Of a DNA stretch of 64,000 nucleotides, positions 1 through 8,071 are shown in pieces (positions within the stretch are counted from its first letter, which is position 1; every line of letters starts with the position of its first letter). The translations under genes and the position numbers were made by a program. Under the pieces are notes generated by a model that searched no databases, was not told where the DNA came from, and was given only the letters and a program-made list of their open reading frames with translations. This DNA is from Jeongeupia chitinilytica (GTDB taxonomy: Bacteria > Pseudomonadota > Gammaproteobacteria > Burkholderiales > Chitinibacteraceae), in assembly GCF_014652315.1 (NCBI RefSeq), contig NZ_BMYO01000003.1, positions 248,412 through 312,411 of the forward strand. Reading direction: 5' to 3'.

Positions 1-424
1 CGAAGCCGACCACGTAACGGCCGGGTTGCGGCGTCAGTTCGAACAGGGAGAAATCCAAGCCGCGCAGCAGCGCGAGCATTTTGTCGCCGAAGCGCGCATC
101 GAACAGGGCAAAAACCTCGTCGAAACCTTCGTTGCCGAGATTTTTCACTGCGCACAGCCAGCGCGCCCGCTCGCGACCGAACAGGTTGGCCGAGTCGGCC
201 TCGTCGGCCAGCAGCATCACATTGGCCTGCCGACGCGCCTCGATGTACTGGTAATGCTCGGCCAGCCGGCTGATGTAGATGTAGAACCTGCCGTCCCGGT
301 GAACGAACGGCGCATAACTGATGAAGGGGGCGCCGTCCGGGTCGAGGCAGCTGATCGCCAGCGTTTTGCGGCTGGCGACGAAGTCGAGGTACTGCTGTCT
401 GGCGGCGGCAAGGTCGATGGCCAT
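1..424 (-). CDS. HugZ/HutZ-type heme-utilisation protein, 3' part cut by window edge
   Basis: Reading the minus strand from an ATG at 424 gives an open frame that runs off the left edge. A ribosome site AGGAG lies 9 bases upstream of this ATG, and a stop lies further upstream in the same frame, so the start is well supported. The N-terminal part has the split-barrel flavin/heme-binding pattern of the pyridoxamine-phosphate-oxidase-like HugZ family (TLAISCLDPDGAPFISYAPF, then a VMLLADEAD strand). The last visible part (LFELTPQPGRYVVGFG-like) matches the C-terminal end of the family. HugZ/HutZ proteins are cytoplasmic and help release iron from imported heme. The assignment rests on pattern recognition, and a general PNPOx-like flavoprotein is the alternative. 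It is divergent from trhO, with a 175-base gap. Confidence 0.7.
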   Translation of the reverse strand, partial: MAIDLAAARQQYLDFVASRKTLAISCLDPDGAPFISYAPFVHRDGRFYIYISRLAEHYQYIEARRQANVMLLADEADSANLFGRERARWLCAVKNLGNEGFDEVFALFDARFGDKMLALLRGLDFSLFELTPQPGRYVVGF

Positions 425-599
425 CCGGGCGTACTCCTGTCGATCGGCGGGCCGATATTGTCCACGCTGACGACCGGTCTGTCACGGCCCGCAAACCGGC
501 ATCGAACACGGGTAAAATGCAGGCAGCGCCGGCCACAGAGCCGGCCTTGTCATTGATCCGGTCCGTTCTTTGCGAGAACGACCACCTGGAGAACAAGCG

Positions 600-1544
600 A
601 TGTCGCATCAATCTGCCCAGCCCATTGTGGTTGCGGCGCTGTACAAATTCGTTACCCTGACCGATTACGTCGACCTGCGCGAGCCGCTGCTGCAATGCAT
701 GCTCGATCATGACGTCAGGGGTACGCTGCTGCTGGCCGAAGAGGGGATCAACGGCACGGTGTCGGGCACTCGCGCCGCAATCGACGCCTTGCTGGACTGG
801 CTGCGCCGTGACGTCCGACTGGCCGACGTCGACCACAAGGAGTCGTACTGCGACGTGCAGCCGTTCCTGCGCACCAAGGTCAAGCTGAAGAAGGAAATCG
901 TCACGCTCGGCGTGCCCGGCGTCGACCCGAACAAGCGCGTCGGCACCTATGTGGAGCCGCAGGACTGGAATGCGCTGATCAGCGATCCCGAAGTACTGCT
1001 GATCGATACCCGCAACGATTACGAAGTGGCCATCGGCACGTTCGAAGGCGCGATCGACCCGAAGACCGAAAGCTTCCGCGAGTTTCCGGACTATGTTCGC
1101 GCGCACTTCGACCCGGCCAGGCACAAGAAGGTCGCGATGTTCTGTACCGGCGGCATCCGTTGCGAGAAGGCCTCGAGCTACATGCTCGGTGAGGGCTTCG
1201 AAGAGGTCTACCACCTCAAGGGCGGCATCCTCAAATACCTGGAAACCGTGCCTCAGGAAGAAACCCGCTGGCAGGGCGACTGCTTCGTGTTCGACAACCG
1301 CGTCACGGTCCGGCACGACCTGTCGGAAGGCGATTACGAGCTGTGCCACGCCTGCCGCGAGCCGGTATCGGTGGACGAGCGCCAGTCACCGCACTACGTC
1401 GAAGGCATCAGCTGCCCGCACTGCTGGAACAGCCTGAGCGAGAAAACCCGTGCCGGTGCGACCGAGCGGCAGAAACAGATTGCCCTGGCCAGGGCGCGCA
1501 ACCAGCCGATGCCACTGGGGCGCAACCCGCGCACCGCGGACTGA
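600..1544 (+). CDS. trhO: tRNA uridine(34) hydroxylase TrhO (rhodanese family)
   Basis: Encodes about 314 residues. TrhO (formerly YceA) performs oxygen-dependent hydroxylation of wobble uridine 34 on the way to cmo5U/mcmo5U in tRNA. The sequence shows the N-terminal acylphosphatase-like region with EEGINGTVSG, then a rhodanese domain with the active-site loop CTGGIRCEKA, then a cysteine-rich tail containing CHACREP and SCPHCW, as in the family. I chose the ATG at 600 because GGAG lies about 9 bases before it; an in-frame upstream extension to 570 adds only non-conserved residues. It is monocistronic, divergent from the heme-utilisation gene, and ends in a strong terminator shared with the convergent YehS-like gene. 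Confidence 0.93.
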   Translation: MSHQSAQPIVVAALYKFVTLTDYVDLREPLLQCMLDHDVRGTLLLAEEGINGTVSGTRAAIDALLDWLRRDVRLADVDHKESYCDVQPFLRTKVKLKKEIVTLGVPGVDPNKRVGTYVEPQDWNALISDPEVLLIDTRNDYEVAIGTFEGAIDPKTESFREFPDYVRAHFDPARHKKVAMFCTGGIRCEKASSYMLGEGFEEVYHLKGGILKYLETVPQEETRWQGDCFVFDNRVTVRHDLSEGDYELCHACREPVSVDERQSPHYVEGISCPHCWNSLSEKTRAGATERQKQIALARARNQPMPLGRNPRTAD

Positions 1545-1561
1545 TCCGGTCGATCCATGCA

Positions 1562-1592
1562 AAACAGCCCGGTTGGTCCGGGCTGTTTTTTT
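1562..1592. terminator. Rho-independent terminator after trhO
   Basis: A perfect hairpin AACAGCCCGG / CCGGGCTGTT with a 5-base loop is followed by a run of T on the plus strand. The A-run on the other side lets it also serve the convergent gene at 1609-2070. Confidence 0.9.
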
Positions 1593-1608
1593 GTGTTGTG
1601 CCGTGTGA

Positions 1609-2070
1609 CTAGCCGCGCAGCCGCAACGTCAGCCCCTTGAGGAAGTTGCGCAGCAACTGATCGCCACAGCGGCGGAAGTTCTTCTGGCCTTCCTTGCGGA
1701 ACAGGGCGCTCAGCTCGGGTTTGGATACGTCGAAGTCCACGCTGGCGAGAATGGCGTGCATGTCGTCATCCTTGAGTTCGAAGGCAACCCGAAGCTTCTT
1801 CAGCACCGTATTGTTCGACACCGGCCAGCTGACCTCCGGCAACGGCCGGCTTTCGTCGCGACCGCGACGGAAGATCACCAGCCCGTCCAGAAAGTGCGCA
1901 AACATCTGGTTGTCGCAATGGCGATAGCCGTCCTCGTCATCCTTCTTCAGGTAGGCCTGGACGTCGTCGAGCGTCGTTTCGAAGCCGGCGAGAGCGGTGA
2001 TCTCGACGAGCTTGGCGTCGCTGAGGTCGAGCATGTAGCGCACGCTGCGCAGTACATCATTGGAAAGCAA
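1609..2070 (-). CDS. YehS-like DUF1456 protein
   Basis: Encodes about 153 residues and belongs to the DUF1456/YehS family of unknown function, made of two copies of a roughly 65-residue helical repeat. Both copies are visible: LDLSDAKLVEITAL...HCDNQMFAHFLDGLVIFRRG, and then FELKDDDMHAILASVDF...CGDQLLRNFLKGLTLRLRG. I place the start at a TTG codon (2068-2070) because the conserved N-terminus (LLSNDVLRSVRYML) begins there. AAGGA lies 6 bases upstream, and there is no suitable ATG; the longer frame upstream is not conserved. The function is not known. The gene is convergent with trhO and shares its terminator. Confidence 0.82.
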   Translation of the reverse strand: MLSNDVLRSVRYMLDLSDAKLVEITALAGFETTLDDVQAYLKKDDEDGYRHCDNQMFAHFLDGLVIFRRGRDESRPLPEVSWPVSNNTVLKKLRVAFELKDDDMHAILASVDFDVSKPELSALFRKEGQKNFRRCGDQLLRNFLKGLTLRLRG

Positions 2071-2356
2071 TTCGAATCCTTGTGGTGAGCGTGCCCGGCA
2101 AGGCCGGACCGAATCCCGTATTTTGCCACTCCGGCGGCCCGAATGGCGTCCCGACAGTGGCACCTTGCATCGGGTTGCGCTGAAAAAGCGTTACCCCACG
2201 CGCAAACCCGCCGTTTTTTGCGCTAAATTTCTAATTTTTCTGGTTATTTTCCGTTCCGCCGCTTGCCCGAACGGGGGCGGCAGGGCAAAATCCTCGTCTT
2301 TTTTCGGGCCGGATATCCGTCCGGCATGTGTTGAACTGATGGCTTGCCCACCCATC

Positions 2357-2369
2357 GTGACCTGGTCAC
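2357..2369. promoter_or_regulatory. 13-bp perfect palindrome upstream of the Rieske oxygenase gene
   Basis: GTGACCTGGTCAC, with centre T, lies 50 bases before the oxygenase start codon. It looks like an operator. It resembles a CRP half-site pair, but the spacing is 5 rather than 6, so the regulator is unknown. The rest of the 2071-2419 gap carries an AT-rich stretch (about 2210-2260) and no other gene. Confidence 0.4.
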
Positions 2370-2419
2370 AAAGTGGCGAGACGTCTTAGACCTTCTAGCC
2401 CAGGGGGTGTGGGATAAAC

Positions 2420-3535
2420 ATGACGAATCTGGCTACGGCTGCAGCCTTGCAGCTGGACATGACGACCCAGCTCCCGGTGTCGTCCTACTTTGACGAAACC
2501 CTTTTCCAGATCGAGCAGGAGCGCCTGTTTGCGCGGGGCCCGAAGTACATCGGCCACCAGCTGATGGTGCCGGAAGCCGGTGACTATCACGTGCTCGAGA
2601 TGAGCAACGGCGCGCAATACCTGAAACGCACCGATCAGGGCGTCAAACTCCTTTCCAATATCTGCCGCCACCGACAGGCCACCATGCTGTCCGGTCGCGG
2701 TAACGGTACGCACACGGTTTGCCCGCTGCACCGCTGGACTTACGACCAGCACGGCAAACTGGCCGGCGCGCCCCACTTCCCCGGCAATCCTTGCCTGCAT
2801 TTGCCGGAAACCGGACTGGTGCAATGGAACGGCCTGCTGTTCGAGAACAATGGCCACGATATCGAGGCCGACCTCAAGGATCTCGGCGTCGCCAAGCACC
2901 TCGATTTCTCGAACTACGTGTTCCACAGCGTTCAGGTCGACGAGTACGAGGGCAACTGGAAGACCTTCATCGAGGTTTATCTCGAGGACTACCACGTCGA
3001 GCCGTTCCATCCCGGCCTCGGGCGCTTCGTGACATGCGACGACCTGAAGTGGGAATTCGGCGACTGGCACTCGGTGCAGACGGTCGGCGTCAACAACGCC
3101 CTCGCCAAGCCCGGCTCCAAGGTCTACCAGGAGTGGCACAAGCAGGTGCAGGCCTACTATGGCGACACCGTGCCCGAGCATGGTGCGATCTGGCTGACCT
3201 ATTACCCGAACGTGATGGTCGAGTGGTACCCGCATACGCTGGTGATTTCGACCCTGATCCCGACCGGGCCGCGCAGCTACAAGAACGTCGTCGAGTTCTA
3301 CTACCCGGAAGATATCGCGTGGTTCGAGCCCGAGTTCGTTGCGGCCGAGCAGGCTGCCTATGCCGAGACGGCGGTCGAAGACATCGAGATCATCAACCGG
3401 ATGGAAGCGGGGCGCCTTGCGTTGTACAAGGCCGAACGCAACGAGGTTGGTCCGTACCAGAGTCCGATGGAGGACGGCATGCGCCACTTCCATCAGTTCC
3501 TCCGCCGCGAACTGGGCGACGCGATCCGGGCCTAG
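2420..3535 (+). CDS. Rieske-type ring-hydroxylating oxygenase, alpha subunit-like
   Basis: Encodes 371 residues. The N-terminal Rieske [2Fe-2S] ligands are visible as C82-x-H84 (CRHRQ) and C101-x2-H104 (CPLHRW). The C-terminal catalytic domain shows the mononuclear iron motif D190-Y-H192-x4-H197 (EDYHVEPFHPG). Such proteins take electrons from a reductase and insert oxygen into aromatic, sterol or quaternary-ammonium substrates. No reductase or beta subunit gene is adjacent, so the substrate cannot be inferred. The start ATG at 2420 follows a purine-rich AGGGGG about 14 bases upstream. A terminator follows at 3588-3620. The family assignment is firm; the reaction is not known. Confidence 0.85.
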   Translation: MTNLATAAALQLDMTTQLPVSSYFDETLFQIEQERLFARGPKYIGHQLMVPEAGDYHVLEMSNGAQYLKRTDQGVKLLSNICRHRQATMLSGRGNGTHTVCPLHRWTYDQHGKLAGAPHFPGNPCLHLPETGLVQWNGLLFENNGHDIEADLKDLGVAKHLDFSNYVFHSVQVDEYEGNWKTFIEVYLEDYHVEPFHPGLGRFVTCDDLKWEFGDWHSVQTVGVNNALAKPGSKVYQEWHKQVQAYYGDTVPEHGAIWLTYYPNVMVEWYPHTLVISTLIPTGPRSYKNVVEFYYPEDIAWFEPEFVAAEQAAYAETAVEDIEIINRMEAGRLALYKAERNEVGPYQSPMEDGMRHFHQFLRRELGDAIRA

Positions 3536-3587
3536 GGTCAGGCCCAATGGTGCAGATGGTCGCGAATGCGTGATCATCGACCTGCGC

Positions 3588-3620
3588 AGAAGGCAGCCTG
3601 TCGGCTGCCTTCTTCTTTCT
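3588..3620 (+). terminator. Rho-independent terminator after the Rieske oxygenase gene
   Basis: AGAAGGCAGCC / GGCTGCCTTCT with a 4-base loop is followed by a T-rich tail. It separates the oxygenase transcript from the downstream exporter gene. Confidence 0.8.
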
Positions 3621-3637
3621 TCCGGCCTTACCGACTC

Positions 3638-4546
3638 ATGACCTTAATGCACTGGCATCGACTGAAAAACTCCGGCCCGTTCTGGATGGTCGTCGCCTGC
3701 CTGAGCTTTGGCGTGATGGGCGTATTCGTCAAACTCGGCAGCCACAGCTTCAGTACGGCCGAGCTGGTGTTCTATCGCTGCCTTGCCGGCTTCATCGGCA
3801 TCCTGCTGATTGCACTGCCGGCACGCCGGCCGCTGCGGGTGTCCTGGCCGCTGCTGCAGGTTCACCTCGGACGCAGCGTGTCCGGCTTTTTGTCGCTGAT
3901 GCTGTATTTCTTCGCGATCAGCCGCCTGCCCCTGTCGACGGCCGTCACGCTGAATTACACGTCGCCGCTGTTCCTGATGGTCGTTTCGACCCTGTGGTAC
4001 CGGCAATGGCCGATGCGCAGACAGGTGCTGGCCATCCTGTTCGGCTTTGTCGGTGTCGTTCTGTTGCTGCGGCCGGCGCTTGATGGCGACGAATGGCTCG
4101 CGGGCCTGCTTGGTCTGTGCTCGGGGCTCCTGGCGAGCATCGCGTACATGAACGTGCACGAGCTCGGCCGGCGCGGCGAGCCGGAGTGGCGCACCGTCTT
4201 CTATTTCTCGCTGGTTTCGTCGCTCGGCGCAGGCATCTGGATGCTGCTGCAACCGGGCGAACTGGCGCAGCTGCACCTGGACAACCTCTGGATCATCCTC
4301 GGCATGGGCATCAGCGCGACGATTGCGCAGCTGTCGATGACGCGGGCGTACAGCAAGGGCAAGTCGCTGGTCGTCGCCAGTCTGGCCTACCTGACCGTCG
4401 TGTTTTCGACCCTGTTCGGCGTACTGCTGTGGGGCGACCGGCTGCCACCGTCGAGCTACCTTGCGATGCTGCTGATTGCCGCCTGCGGCGTCGTTTCCGC
4501 ACGACTGGGCGCAGCATCGGCGGCACGCCCACAACGGCCGGCCTAG
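3638..4546 (+). CDS. DMT-superfamily (EamA) membrane transporter
   Basis: Encodes about 302 residues with roughly ten hydrophobic segments arranged as two EamA repeats. Features of the family include the early motif SFGVMGVFVKLG and the mid-protein segment SLVVASLAYLTVVFSTLFGVLLWGD, the usual end of the second repeat. Such inner-membrane proteins export amino acids, purines or other metabolites, and the substrate cannot be read from sequence. The ATG at 3638 is used, with a second ATG at 3647; neither has a strong ribosome site. The next gene, surE, has its own promoter, so this one is probably transcribed alone. Confidence 0.85.
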   Translation: MTLMHWHRLKNSGPFWMVVACLSFGVMGVFVKLGSHSFSTAELVFYRCLAGFIGILLIALPARRPLRVSWPLLQVHLGRSVSGFLSLMLYFFAISRLPLSTAVTLNYTSPLFLMVVSTLWYRQWPMRRQVLAILFGFVGVVLLLRPALDGDEWLAGLLGLCSGLLASIAYMNVHELGRRGEPEWRTVFYFSLVSSLGAGIWMLLQPGELAQLHLDNLWIILGMGISATIAQLSMTRAYSKGKSLVVASLAYLTVVFSTLFGVLLWGDRLPPSSYLAMLLIAACGVVSARLGAASAARPQRPA

Positions 4547-4553
4547 CTGCATT

Positions 4554-4581
4554 TTGTCGTCGTCGGTCGTGCGGCTAGAAT
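4554..4581 (+). promoter_or_regulatory. Candidate sigma-70 promoter for surE-pcm-nlpD-rpoS
   Basis: A -35-like TTGTCG (4554-4559) is separated by 16 bases from a -10-like TAGAAT (4576-4581), 21 bases before the surE start. The TAGAAT box also occurs before dnaB and rlmB in this window. Confidence 0.5.
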
Positions 4582-4602
4582 AGGGTCGACCGGGGAGAAT
4601 GC

Positions 4603-5346
4603 ATGCGCATACTAATTTCAAACGACGACGGTTACTTCGCGCCGGGCCTTGCGGCGCTCGCCACCAAACTTGCCGAGCAGCACGACGTGCTGGTGTGTGC
4701 ACCGGAGCGTGACCGCAGCGGCGCGAGCAACTCGCTGACGCTGGATCGCCCGCTGACCGTACGTACGGCCCCCAATGGCTACCGCTACGTCAACGGCACG
4801 CCAACCGACTGCGTTCATCTCGCGGCCACCGGGCTGATGGACACGCTGCCGGACATGGTGGTCTCCGGCATCAACCACGGTGCCAACATGGGCGACGACA
4901 CCATCTATTCCGGCACCGTGGCCGCCGCGACCGAGGGCTTCCTGCTTGGCGTACCGGCCATGGCGGTTTCGCTCGCGTCACGCAATCCATCGCATTTCGA
5001 CACCGCGGCGCGCATTGCCAGTGAACTGGTCGCCCGCGTCGAGCGCGAACCGTTTCGCGGCGCCGTGCTGCTCAACGTCAACGTGCCGGACATGCCTTAC
5101 GGCGCACTCGCAGGGCGAAAGGTCACCCGCCTCGGGCGCCGGCATCGTGCCGCGCCGGTCATCAAGGCAGCCAACCCCCGTGGCGAGGCCATCTGGTGGG
5201 TCGGCCCGCCGGGACTGGCGGCCGATGCCGCCGAAGGTACCGATTTTCACGCCATCACCCAGGGTCAGGTTTCGATCACGCCGCTATCGATCGATCTGAC
5301 CGCCTACCCTCAGCTGGATTTCATCGAATCATGGCTGCACGCATGA
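4603..5346 (+). CDS. surE: 5'/3'-nucleotidase SurE
   Basis: Encodes 247 residues, the normal length. SurE is a cytoplasmic, metal-dependent nucleoside monophosphate phosphatase linked to stationary-phase survival. The metal site at the very N-terminus (ISNDDGYFAPG) is intact. The family signatures SGASNSLTLDRPL, NGTPTDCVHLA and SGINHGANMGDDTIYSGTVAAA are also intact. The ribosome site GGGGAG lies 6 bases before the ATG. It is the first gene of surE-pcm-nlpD-rpoS, a widely conserved proteobacterial order. Its stop TGA overlaps the pcm ATG as ATGA, which suggests translational coupling. Confidence 0.96.
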   Translation: MRILISNDDGYFAPGLAALATKLAEQHDVLVCAPERDRSGASNSLTLDRPLTVRTAPNGYRYVNGTPTDCVHLAATGLMDTLPDMVVSGINHGANMGDDTIYSGTVAAATEGFLLGVPAMAVSLASRNPSHFDTAARIASELVARVEREPFRGAVLLNVNVPDMPYGALAGRKVTRLGRRHRAAPVIKAANPRGEAIWWVGPPGLAADAAEGTDFHAITQGQVSITPLSIDLTAYPQLDFIESWLHA

Positions 5347-6002
5347 ACTTCAACGCTTTCGACGGCGCCGGGATGACATCGGCGCGTACCCGCTCCCGCA
5401 TGATCGACCGGATCAGGCAGCTTGGTGTCGACGACCCGCGCGTACTGACGGTGATGGGGCAGGTGCCAAGGCACGTTTTCATCGACGAAGCGCTTTCGCA
5501 CAAGGCCTACGACGATACGGCGCTGCCGATCGGCTACGGCCAGACCATTTCCCAGCCCTATATTGTCGCCCGGATGACCGAGCTGGCGCTGGGCGCCGCG
5601 CAACATGAAAAAGTGCTGGAAATCGGGACTGGCTGCGGATATCAAGCCGCGGTATTGTCTCAGCTCTTCAAGACCGTCTACTCGATAGAACGGATTGCCC
5701 AGCTCAGCAAGGGGGCGCGGGACCGGCTCAGCCAGCTTGGACTGCGCAATGTCCGCGTTCGCCATGGCGACGGCAGCCACGGCATGCCCGAGGCGGCACC
5801 GTTCGACGTGATCCTGATCGCGGCAGCGGCACCGATCGTTCCCGAGGATCTGATCGATCAACTGAGCATAGGCGGGCGCCTGATTTTTCCGGTCGGCAGC
5901 GACGATCAGGAGTTGCGCCTGATCGAGCGCAGCGAGGAGGGCGTCACCGAGACCCGTCTTGAAAAAGTGCGGTTCGTTCCGCTGTTACCGGGGCTCGCCT
6001 GA
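5343..6002 (+). CDS. pcm: Protein-L-isoaspartate O-methyltransferase
   Basis: Encodes about 219 residues. Pcm uses S-adenosylmethionine to methylate isoaspartyl residues in aged proteins and so begins their repair. Visible motifs are the substrate region GYGQTISQPYIVARMTE, the SAM-binding motif VLEIGTGCGYQAAVLSQL, and DVILIAAAAP. The ATG at 5343 overlaps the surE stop by four bases; an in-frame ATG at 5331 is an alternative that would lengthen the overlap. It is the second gene of the survival operon and is followed after 114 bases by nlpD. Confidence 0.96.
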   Translation: MNFNAFDGAGMTSARTRSRMIDRIRQLGVDDPRVLTVMGQVPRHVFIDEALSHKAYDDTALPIGYGQTISQPYIVARMTELALGAAQHEKVLEIGTGCGYQAAVLSQLFKTVYSIERIAQLSKGARDRLSQLGLRNVRVRHGDGSHGMPEAAPFDVILIAAAAPIVPEDLIDQLSIGGRLIFPVGSDDQELRLIERSEEGVTETRLEKVRFVPLLPGLA

Positions 6003-6116
6003 GCAGTTGCCACGATTGCGCCCCCAGGCGAATCGGTCCATGCTGCAAGGCCGGTCCATTTACGATGCGCCACCGGCAGGACAGCCCGAGCCGGCGGCAA
6101 GACAAGGAGATCCTTT

Positions 6117-7034
6117 GTGAGTTGGCCGCGCCTGATCGCACCGACCGTTCTGTTGTTGCTGGCTGCGTGCACGAGTGCGCCAAGACAGCCGGCGCCGATC
6201 GTTGACCATACCAATCCCGCGCCGCTGCCTGCGGCAACGCCCTCGCCAACACCGATCGCGGTGCCGGCCGGGCAGTACATGGTCAAGCGCGGAGACACGC
6301 TCTACCGGATCGCGCTTGAACACGGCCTAGCCTATCGCGACCTTGCCAGCTGGAACTCGCTGACCGACTTCAACGACATCAAGGTCGGCCAAATACTCCG
6401 GCTGACTCCGCCCTCCGGTGGTGCAGCCACACCGGCAGGCGTCGAAGTCCGTCCGCTGGGTGATGCAGCCGTGGTGACCAGTGCACCACAGCCGAGCAAG
6501 CCTGCCGTCAAGCCCGCCAGTAGCGTAGCGGCAGTGTCAGCTGGTGCCGTTGCTGCCAAACCACAACCCGTCACAGCCAGTGCTGCGGTGAAAACAAACG
6601 CCTCCGCTGCGTCGTCCGTAGCAAAAACCCCTGAAAAATCAACCACGAAACCAAGCGCCGAGGATGCCGACGTGGCAGACTGGATGGCGCCGACTTCCGG
6701 CAAGCCAAACAAGGGCTTTACCGATGAGAGCCGCGGCATTGATATTCCCGGGAAAATCGGACAGTCTATTGTTGCGTCAGCATCCGGAAAGGTTGTTTAC
6801 GCAGGTTCAGGGCTTCGCGGTTATGGCAAGATGCTAATCATCAAGCATAACAAGGAGTTTTTGTCAGCTTATGCCCACAACAGCAAGCTGCTCGTCAAAG
6901 AGGGCGATACCGTCAAGAAGGGCGAGAAGATTGCGGAAATGGGTAATACCGACGCCGACCAGGTCAAGCTGCACTTCGAAATTCGCAGATATGGCAAACC
7001 GGTCGACCCCGCCAAATATATTCAGCTTGAATGA
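6117..7034 (+). CDS. nlpD: Lipoprotein NlpD (LysM plus inactive LytM domain), amidase activator
   Basis: Encodes 305 residues starting at GTG, with AAGGAG 7 bases upstream. A signal peptide ends in the lipobox LAAC (Cys18), so the protein is anchored in a membrane and faces the periplasm. A LysM peptidoglycan-binding domain follows (VKRGDTLYRIALEHGL...VGQILRL). Next comes a long Ala/Pro/Lys linker, and then a LytM/M23 domain. Two zinc ligands of active M23 peptidases are replaced: Ser before RGID, where His is usual, and Lys in KLHFE, where HLH is usual. This fits the NlpD role of activating AmiC-type amidases at the septum rather than cutting peptidoglycan itself. In many bacteria an rpoS promoter lies within this gene; I could not identify it here. 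Confidence 0.93.
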   Translation: MSWPRLIAPTVLLLLAACTSAPRQPAPIVDHTNPAPLPAATPSPTPIAVPAGQYMVKRGDTLYRIALEHGLAYRDLASWNSLTDFNDIKVGQILRLTPPSGGAATPAGVEVRPLGDAAVVTSAPQPSKPAVKPASSVAAVSAGAVAAKPQPVTASAAVKTNASAASSVAKTPEKSTTKPSAEDADVADWMAPTSGKPNKGFTDESRGIDIPGKIGQSIVASASGKVVYAGSGLRGYGKMLIIKHNKEFLSAYAHNSKLLVKEGDTVKKGEKIAEMGNTDADQVKLHFEIRRYGKPVDPAKYIQLE

Positions 7035-7040
7035 CCGACC

Positions 7041-8009
7041 ATGAACGATCAAATCGATATGCTGGAAAACGACTCAGGCCTTGATCAAGGGGACGAGCTC
7101 GAACGGGAAGAGGCAGAAGACGAAGCCGAGGCCGAAGAGGCCGCCGGCGGCGAGGAGGCAGACAACACCAGTTATGAAAGCACCGGTGACGTTACCCAGA
7201 TCTATCTGAACGAAATCGGCCGCAGCCCGCTACTCAAGCCCGATCAGGAGCGCGAACTGGCGCGCCGTGTCGTGCAGGGGGATTTCGAAGCGCGGCAGAA
7301 AATGATCGAGCACAATCTGCGCTTGGTCGTGAACATCGCCAAACACTACATCAATCGCGGCATGACCCTGCTCGACCTGATCGAGGAGGGCAACATTGGT
7401 CTGATGCACGCACTGGAAAAGTTCGACCCCGAACGCGGCTTCCGGTTCTCGACGTATGCCACGTGGTGGATCCGCCAGAGTATCGAGCGGGCGATCATGA
7501 ACCAGTCTCGAACGATCCGGCTGCCGGTGCACGTGATCAAGGAGCTCAACGTCTATCTGCGTGCGCAGCGCCATCTGGAAACCCACCTCGGGTACGAGCC
7601 GTCGCTGGAAGATGTGGCCCACCTCGTCGGCAAGGATGTAGAGGATGTGCGCCGGGTCATGGGCTTGAACGAACGCGTTGCATCGCTCGATGCGCCGCTG
7701 GATATCGACCCGATGCTGACCATCGGCGAGTCGATTCCGGACGAGCAGAACGAGGGCCCGGAGATGATTCTGCAAAATGCGGAAATCCAGCGCTATGTCC
7801 GTGAATGGCTGCGCCAGCTCAACGAGAAGCAGCGCATGGTGATCGAGCGGCGCTACGGCCTGAACGGCTACGAGATCTGCACGCTGGAAGACCTGGCTGC
7901 CAGCCTGAGCCTGACCCGCGAGCGGGTACGCCAGATCCAGATCGAAGCACTGGAACAGCTGCGCCGCATCCTCCGCCGCTACGGCGTCTCGCGTGACGTT
8001 GTGCTCTGA
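7041..8009 (+). CDS. rpoS: RNA polymerase sigma factor RpoS (sigma-38)
   Basis: Encodes 322 residues and is the general stress and stationary-phase sigma factor. After a strongly acidic N-terminal stretch come region 1.2 (TQIYLNEIGRSPLL), region 2 with the core-binding and -10 recognition helix (GFRFSTYATWWIRQSIERAI), region 3, and region 4.2 with the -35 helix-turn-helix (SLTRERVRQIQIEALEQL). Position directly after nlpD distinguishes it from RpoD and RpoH. It starts 6 bases after the nlpD stop and is followed by a bidirectional terminator shared with dapD. Confidence 0.97.
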   Translation: MNDQIDMLENDSGLDQGDELEREEAEDEAEAEEAAGGEEADNTSYESTGDVTQIYLNEIGRSPLLKPDQERELARRVVQGDFEARQKMIEHNLRLVVNIAKHYINRGMTLLDLIEEGNIGLMHALEKFDPERGFRFSTYATWWIRQSIERAIMNQSRTIRLPVHVIKELNVYLRAQRHLETHLGYEPSLEDVAHLVGKDVEDVRRVMGLNERVASLDAPLDIDPMLTIGESIPDEQNEGPEMILQNAEIQRYVREWLRQLNEKQRMVIERRYGLNGYEICTLEDLAASLSLTRERVRQIQIEALEQLRRILRRYGVSRDVVL

Positions 8010-8021
8010 GCGCACATCATT

Positions 8022-8053
8022 AAAAAAGCCGACCTGCAAAGGTCGGCTTTTTT
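8022..8053. terminator. Bidirectional terminator between rpoS and dapD
   Basis: AAAAAAGCCGACC / GGTCGGCTTTTTT with a 6-base loop lies between two converging genes. It has an A-run on one side and a T-run on the other. Confidence 0.93.
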
Positions 8054-8071
8054 CTTTCAAAATCGAGCAGA

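Noticed and set aside
2356..2370. The palindrome before the Rieske gene as a CRP site
   Set aside because: The GTGA and TCAC halves are five bases apart, not the six of the CRP consensus.
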